A stretch of DNA of 38,412 nt from Vibrio sinaloensis DSM 21326 (lineage in GTDB: Bacteria; Pseudomonadota; Gammaproteobacteria; Enterobacterales; Vibrionaceae). The position numbers were made by a program, and so were the translations under genes. Within the stretch, counting starts at the first letter, position 1. Each line of letters opens with the position of its first letter. The DNA lies in contig NZ_AEVT01000025.1 in NCBI RefSeq assembly GCF_000189275.1, positions 1 through 38,412 on the forward strand. The letters are read 5' to 3'. Below the pieces are notes generated by a model, which saw only the letters and a list, made by a program, of their open reading frames with translations, was not told the DNA's origin and made no database searches. This document shows positions 33,871 through 38,412 of this stretch, one piece after another.

Positions 33871-34485
33871 TTACTTTTCTTTGGTGGTGAAGATTGTCCA
33901 TTCTTCAATGACTTCTTCATCCAAACCGACAACGGTAGCCGTGACTTTACGGTTCAACGCATGGGAAGTCTCATCATCACCTTGTGCTTCTAACCGAGTC
34001 TCACCATAGCCGATGATAGATACGCGGCTTGGCTCCACATAATAAGAGAGCAATTCGTCTTCAACAGCATGTGCTCTTTTCTTGGAGAGCTCTAGGTTGT
34101 ATTCGGGTTCACCCACTTTACTGGCAAAGCCTTGGATTTGAATCGAGGCCGACTGATATTTCTCAAGAAATTCTGCCATGGTTTGAATTTGATCGGAGAA
34201 AATAGGGTTAATCTCATAAGAATCATTGGCGAACAAGATTCTCAATTGGCGCTCTTCCTCTGTTTTCAGCGATTCACCACAACCATCATTATCGACCTGT
34301 GCACCGAGCGGTGTGTTGGGGCAGATATCTCGGGCGTTGACCACTCCGTCTCGATCGTCATCCGTTAAGTCGGCAATTTGATCGGCTACAGGGGTGTCTA
34401 TGTAATCATACTCATCTTGAGCGGAAACCGCTGTCGTTACAGCGACGGCTAGGACAGATAGGGGGATCATTATTAAGGATTTCAT
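33871..34485 (-). CDS. OmpA-family peptidoglycan-binding outer-membrane-associated protein
   Basis: 204 aa from ATG 34485. The longer frame lacks support: this start gives a clean signal peptide (MKSLIMIPLSVLAVAVTTAVSA) and has GGAG eight bases upstream. After it come a calcium-binding thrombospondin type 3-like repeat (DDDRDGVVNARDICPNTPLGAQVDNDGC, about 49-76) and an OmpA_C domain (about 85-195) with IQIQGFASKVGEPEYNLELSKKRA, the peptidoglycan-contact segment. It starts two bases after the stop of the TolC-family gene. An OmpA-like protein beside a TolC-like channel and a BpfA-type adhesin is known in Shewanella, where it aids adhesin display. Confidence 0.88.
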   Translation of the reverse strand: MKSLIMIPLSVLAVAVTTAVSAQDEYDYIDTPVADQIADLTDDDRDGVVNARDICPNTPLGAQVDNDGCGESLKTEEERQLRILFANDSYEINPIFSDQIQTMAEFLEKYQSASIQIQGFASKVGEPEYNLELSKKRAHAVEDELLSYYVEPSRVSIIGYGETRLEAQGDDETSHALNRKVTATVVGLDEEVIEEWTIFTTKEK

Positions 34486-34487
34486 AA

Positions 34488-35819
34488 TCAATACTCCACT
34501 CGCTCGGTCCACTCTTTCGGTGTATCGACCAATAGCGCGTCAAGTAGAACACCTGTCGCGTTCATCACTCGATATTTAGCGTACTGCTCTGCGTAATGTG
34601 CGTCTAAATAGTCTTTACGTGCTTCAAACAGTTCATTTTCCGTGTTGAGTAAATCCAGTAAGGTACGTTGACCGATTTTGTATTGCTTCTCATACGAGAT
34701 AACCGTTTCAGCCGCGGAATCGACGTGATCAGCCAAGAAGTTTTTCTGCTGCAGTGTTAAGTCAAGTGCACTCCAAGATAAACGCAAGCCTTCTTCAACT
34801 TGTCTGTAGGCATCATCTCTGAGGTCTTTGGCTTTGTTGAGTTGGTATGCGGCACGCTCTGAAAGGTCGCTGTCCGAGCCGCCATTAAACAGGTTGTAGC
34901 GCATACGAATCATTGCTAGCGTTTCTTCACTTCGTCCTTCATCACCCCCAGCGTCATCTCGCCACGTTTGACTCGCTTCGATTGAGAATGTGGGGTAGAA
35001 GTTGCCCTTTGATTGCTTGTACTGGAAGCGAGCGGCATCCACATCAATCACGGAAAGTTTGATCACCGGGTGATTGTCGTTGGCTTGTACAATGGCATCC
35101 GTTAGGGAGAGAGGCAGTTTTTCTTCATCGGCTCTGGGGTAGATTAGGCCTAAAGGATCCTGACCGACAACTCGACGAAACTGGGTATGGGTATCGACCA
35201 GGTTATTTTGCGCGGCAAGCAAGTTGCCGTGTGCTTTAGCAATACGAGCTTCCACTTGGGAAACATCAGCCGTAGAGCCAATTCCTGAATCCGCGCGCCG
35301 CTTGATGTCTTTGTAGATTTCCTTGTGTACCGCTAGATTGCTTTCCGAAAGCGCTAATATTTCGGTCGCTTTGACCGCATCTAGATAGATATCAGTCACT
35401 CTAAGTGCCAAATCTGACGCATCAGAGAGTAGTTGCAATCGGATTGATTCAGCTTCGGCCGCTGTTCGATCCATGTCATTGAGTGTTGATGAGCCATCCC
35501 AAATCAACTGCGTCAAGCTTACCGTTGCTTCCTTCCTTGTAAGGTCGGTTGTTTCTCGTCCCGTGGAGTCTGCGGGTTCGATTCTTTCATAGCCAATTCC
35601 TGCGTCTAAATCGATGCTAGGTAAGTAAGCTCCACCAGCAGCATCGTTTTGTTTTACGGCGCTTTTAAACTCATTGAATACGGCTTTGATGTTTGGGTTG
35701 GTCGCAAGGGTAATAGCCACTGCTTGCTCGAGTGTTTGTGCGTAACTGTTCGCACAGGCGATGGCAATTCCGGTTGCCATCAGTGTTTTTTTCCAGTTCA
35801 AGGTAACCTCCTTAATCAC
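34488..35819 (-). CDS. TolC-family outer-membrane channel for type I secretion
   Basis: 443 aa. Signal peptide about 1-27 (SYAQ cleavage). Two homologous outer-membrane-efflux repeats follow (about 35-225 and 240-425). Typical signatures are TLEQAVAITLATNPNIKA, SLTQLIWDG, and YKIGQRTLLDLLNTENELFEARKDYLDAHYAEQYAKYRVM near the end. It is close to the AggA/LapE type that exports giant RTX adhesins. It is divergent from the adhesin gene (268-bp gap) and followed by the OmpA-family gene, so it should serve the adhesin's type I system. The ABC and membrane-fusion components are not in the window. It could also serve the RND pump, but this is less likely given its location. Confidence 0.92.
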   Translation of the reverse strand: MIKEVTLNWKKTLMATGIAIACANSYAQTLEQAVAITLATNPNIKAVFNEFKSAVKQNDAAGGAYLPSIDLDAGIGYERIEPADSTGRETTDLTRKEATVSLTQLIWDGSSTLNDMDRTAAEAESIRLQLLSDASDLALRVTDIYLDAVKATEILALSESNLAVHKEIYKDIKRRADSGIGSTADVSQVEARIAKAHGNLLAAQNNLVDTHTQFRRVVGQDPLGLIYPRADEEKLPLSLTDAIVQANDNHPVIKLSVIDVDAARFQYKQSKGNFYPTFSIEASQTWRDDAGGDEGRSEETLAMIRMRYNLFNGGSDSDLSERAAYQLNKAKDLRDDAYRQVEEGLRLSWSALDLTLQQKNFLADHVDSAAETVISYEKQYKIGQRTLLDLLNTENELFEARKDYLDAHYAEQYAKYRVMNATGVLLDALLVDTPKEWTERVEY

Positions 35820-36087
35820 TGGTGTCGTACACCTAATGAATTAGGTTGGGGTGTCGGTTAGGTGGAAATATTAAGGAAAGCTTAGTTCAATTAGTGAAAA
35901 AGTGAGATTTGTGGCCAATAAATCGCAGTAATAAGTTACTGATCTATCATTTTTCGTTGGTACTTTTTTGTCATTCAGTGGTTTATCAGTTGTGAGACGT
36001 CTAGCTTTATAGGATGCACCCTTACGCCCAAAATTTGAGCAGAATAATTGGGCTCCACAGCTAGTCATGCAACTGGGAAGTTTGGCT

Positions 36088-38412
36088 ATGAATATGAAAA
36101 GTCTCGCTACAATAGCACTCGCCAACACAACGGTGGTTATCGATACCAATGGACAAATTCGGGAGTTGTTGCCTGGAGAAGTCCCTGGACCGGGAGATGT
36201 TGTCGTTGTCCTAGGACAAGGATCGACAGCTGCAACGGAAGTTGGCGCTCAAATTGTCAATGATGATGGTGGCTTAAATGAGCTTAATTTAGACAATGAA
36301 ATCGCCGCGATCTTCGAGCAGATTGAACAAGGCGTCGACCCGACACAGAACGAAGACTTTGCGACTGCGGCAGGTGGTCAGAATGGGTCTAGTCCGACTG
36401 GGTCTGGAGATATTGAGCGGACAGGTGCTGAAACTTTAGCATCAACATCTTTTGATACTACGGGTTTAGAATCTCAAGGTTTATCTGAAACACAAAGCTT
36501 AGCGTTGCTTGAGCTGGTTGAAGACTCGTTGACACCACAAGCCATTATTTTGGGTGACGACAACGTACGCGAAGATGAAACCGATGAGCCGCTTGTGCTC
36601 AATGGTACCTTGATTGCGACAGACACCGATGATCCTACGTTTGTTCCTCAAGACAATGTCCAAGGATCCTATGGTGTCTTTTCCATCGATGCTGATGGTA
36701 ACTGGACGTACACCGCTGACTCTGCCTACGACGAGTTAAACATTGGCGATTTGGTGTCTGATATTTTTGAAGTGGAATCGAGTGACGGTACTCTCTCCAC
36801 GGTCACGGTCACCATTGACGGAACCAACGATCTTCCGGAGTTTGTTGAAGTGGGGCAAGAGCCTATTGAATTGTCTCCATTTGCTGTTGACTCCTATTCC
36901 TTTGATTATTCAGAAGGGACCGACGCGGGTGTCACCATAGGTCAAGTCGCTGCTACGGACCCTGATAACAGCGTACTTATCTTCAGTATCTCTTCAAATT
37001 TACAAGACGGTGACGGCAACGATCTGTATCAAATCGATTCAGAAACGGGTGAAATCAGTCTGACCGAGGCTGGTGCCGCTGCGTATGTTAATGACTTCGA
37101 AGTTCTCGCGAATTCGCACACAATTGAAGTGACGGTAACGGAAGGGGACGGTATCGGAGAGCCTCAGTCCGCGACCGTAGACGTGTTCTTAAATGAACAG
37201 AACATTGATGATAACCCTCCTGTTTTCGAAGGAACCGATCCTGAAACAGGCACATATGCATTCGCTTATGAAGAAAATGTCACCGACGATTATGTCATCG
37301 GTACGGTTTCCGCAACGGATCCTGATGGTGAAAACGTCACTTACAGCATTACGGTTAATGTGACCAATGATGCCGATGAGCCGTTATTTGAAATTGATTC
37401 TGTCAGCGGTGAGATCAGCTTGACCGCTGCTGGTGTGGTAGCCTTCACTAATGACTTTGAGCTGGCGGCGAACGTCCACAACATTACCGTGACGGCGACA
37501 GAAGATGAAGGGCTTGGAGAAGTCAATTCTACAGACATAAACGTTGAGTTGAGTGAGCTTAATGTCGATGAAGGCGGGCCAATTTTCTACGATGACGATG
37601 AAGAGACGCCCGTTGAGAATTATGCATTCGAATATAACGAGAACTCTCTCGACAGTGATGTCATTGGGACGGTATTAGCAATAGACGGTGATGGAGAAAA
37701 CGTCACCTACAGCATTACGGCGAATGTAACCAGTGATGCTGATGAGCCGTTATTTGAAATTGATTCTGTCAGCGGTGAGATCAGCTTAACCGCTGCGGGT
37801 GTGACTGCGTTTACTAACGACTATGAGTTAGCGGCGAACGTTCATAACATCACTGTGACCGCAACGGAAGATGAAGGGCTCGGAGAAGTTAATTCAACGG
37901 ACATCAATGTTGAGCTGACAGAACTTAATTTAGATGACAATGCGCCGATCTTTTATGAGGATGAAGAGCCAGTACAAAGCTATGCATTTAGTTACAACGA
38001 AGGTTCTGAGGTTGGTGACGTCATAGGTACTGTTTTAGCCATTGATGCTGATGGCGAAAATGTTACTTACAGCATAACAAGTAATGTAACTAACGATGCC
38101 GATGAGCCGTTATTTGAAATTGACTTTGTTAGCGGTGAAATTGGTCTGACTGATGCTGGTGTTGAAGCGTTTACCAATGACTATGAGCTAGCGGCGAATG
38201 TTCATAACATCACGGTCATGGCAACGGAAGACGAAGGCTTGGGTGACGTTAAAACGACCTCGATTGATGTTGAGTTGAGTGAGCTTAATATCGATGACAA
38301 CGCACCGATCTTCTACGAAGATGACGAGCCGGTTCAAAGTTATGCGTTTGAGTACAACGAGAACTCAGAGCAAACCGACGTAATAGGTACCGTACTCGCG
38401 GTTGATGCCGAC
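36088..38412 (+). CDS. LapA/BpfA-type giant adhesin, 5' part (runs off the window)
   Basis: At least 775 codons, open to the window end. ATG 36088 has GGGAAG seven bases upstream; an in-frame ATG at 36067 is possible. Residues 1 to about 90 form a periplasmic retention module (TTVVIDTNGQIRELLPGEVPGPGDVVVV ... IFEQIEQGVDPT), with the LapG-type cleavage tetrad T93-A94-A95-G96. Residues about 153-250 are a VCBS domain, followed by cadherin-like repeats (GTVLAIDGDGENVTYSIT ... LFEIDSVSGEISLTAAG) of 120-122 residues whose DNA is nearly identical. The strongly acidic, Ca2+-binding-type composition is typical. Exported by a type I system through the TolC-like channel and held at the surface until proteolysis. 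Its C-terminal RTX and secretion signal lie outside the window. Confidence 0.9.
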   Translation, partial: MNMKSLATIALANTTVVIDTNGQIRELLPGEVPGPGDVVVVLGQGSTAATEVGAQIVNDDGGLNELNLDNEIAAIFEQIEQGVDPTQNEDFATAAGGQNGSSPTGSGDIERTGAETLASTSFDTTGLESQGLSETQSLALLELVEDSLTPQAIILGDDNVREDETDEPLVLNGTLIATDTDDPTFVPQDNVQGSYGVFSIDADGNWTYTADSAYDELNIGDLVSDIFEVESSDGTLSTVTVTIDGTNDLPEFVEVGQEPIELSPFAVDSYSFDYSEGTDAGVTIGQVAATDPDNSVLIFSISSNLQDGDGNDLYQIDSETGEISLTEAGAAAYVNDFEVLANSHTIEVTVTEGDGIGEPQSATVDVFLNEQNIDDNPPVFEGTDPETGTYAFAYEENVTDDYVIGTVSATDPDGENVTYSITVNVTNDADEPLFEIDSVSGEISLTAAGVVAFTNDFELAANVHNITVTATEDEGLGEVNSTDINVELSELNVDEGGPIFYDDDEETPVENYAFEYNENSLDSDVIGTVLAIDGDGENVTYSITANVTSDADEPLFEIDSVSGEISLTAAGVTAFTNDYELAANVHNITVTATEDEGLGEVNSTDINVELTELNLDDNAPIFYEDEEPVQSYAFSYNEGSEVGDVIGTVLAIDADGENVTYSITSNVTNDADEPLFEIDFVSGEIGLTDAGVEAFTNDYELAANVHNITVMATEDEGLGDVKTTSIDVELSELNIDDNAPIFYEDDEPVQSYAFEYNENSEQTDVIGTVLAVDAD
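37219..38412 (+). repeat. tandem 360/366-bp coding repeats in the adhesin
   Basis: Matching repeat starts (Pro-Ile/Val-Phe codons) fall at 37219, 37579, 37945 and 38305, that is spacings of 360, 366 and 360 bp. The block beginning GATGAGCCGTTATTTGAAAT recurs at 37375, 37741 and 38101 with only scattered changes. Such arrays change copy number by recombination and are often mis-assembled. Confidence 0.92.

Noticed and set aside
36601..38412. Direct repeats considered as a CRISPR or satellite array
   Set aside because: The repeat unit is 120-122 codons, stays in frame without stops and encodes cadherin-like domains; there is no short repeat/spacer pattern.
1..38412. Search by eye for tRNA or rRNA genes and for a tRNA attachment site next to the integrase remnant
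   Set aside because: No cloverleaf-like sequence with GGTTCRA-type T-loop and matching acceptor stem was noticed; without a scanning tool this is only a weak negative.

Overview
The window looks like a chromosomal segment of a Vibrionaceae member, most likely Vibrio. The reasons are a secreted GH18 chitinase, ToxR-type membrane regulators, a LapA/BpfA-type adhesin locus, and the gammaproteobacterial neighbourhood rplY / radD (yejH) / rsuA / bcr. In Escherichia coli these four genes are adjacent; here extra genes lie between rplY and radD.

Layout. 1-3050: a secreted GH18 chitinase with a strong terminator. 3125-8330: an AT-richer accessory patch. It holds a small zinc-finger-like ORF, an N-terminally truncated tyrosine integrase, and a complete retron on the minus strand: an msr-msd non-coding RNA, a reverse transcriptase, a PtuA-like ATPase and a PtuB-like HNH nuclease. 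The patch ends in palindromic DNA and a decayed small ORF. 8390-8930: rplY with its terminator, a two-hairpin leader and a likely promoter. 9170-11208: a GT2 glycosyltransferase and a DedA-LssY fusion. 11297-17965: a four-part cluster in which two paralogous ToxR-like/ToxS-like gene pairs flank an RND efflux operon (membrane fusion protein plus pump). 18054-20452: a PepSY protein, an OmpR-family response regulator and a histidine kinase in one minus-strand operon. 20520-25058: radD, then divergent rsuA, bcr and a DUF2913-like gene. 25092-28000: an NAD(P)-binding epimerase-like/DUF2867 protein and a divergent MATE pump. 28124-32355: a LolD-like ABC ATPase, an FtsX-family permease and an AttH/CrtC-like lipocalin protein, tightly coupled. 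32617-33804: nhaA with a structured leader. 33871-38412: an OmpA-family protein and a TolC-family protein, divergent from the start of a giant retention-module adhesin that runs off the window.

How it fits together. The retron is the clearest specialised system. All RT motifs, the a1/a2 pairing, the branch-G context, a perfect 21-bp msd hairpin and both effector genes are visible, so it should be a functional anti-phage unit of the RT-PtuA-PtuB class (as in Ec78/Eco7, Vc95 and Vp96), with an msDNA sequence specific to this strain. The second item of interest is the doubled ToxR/ToxS-like sensor cassette around an RND pump. It suggests two related periplasmic ligand sensors controlling export of the same class of compound. 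The TolC/OmpA/adhesin group at the right end resembles the Shewanella aggA-ompA-bpfA biofilm locus.

All calls come from reading the sequence. No database searches, structure predictions or composition statistics were run.
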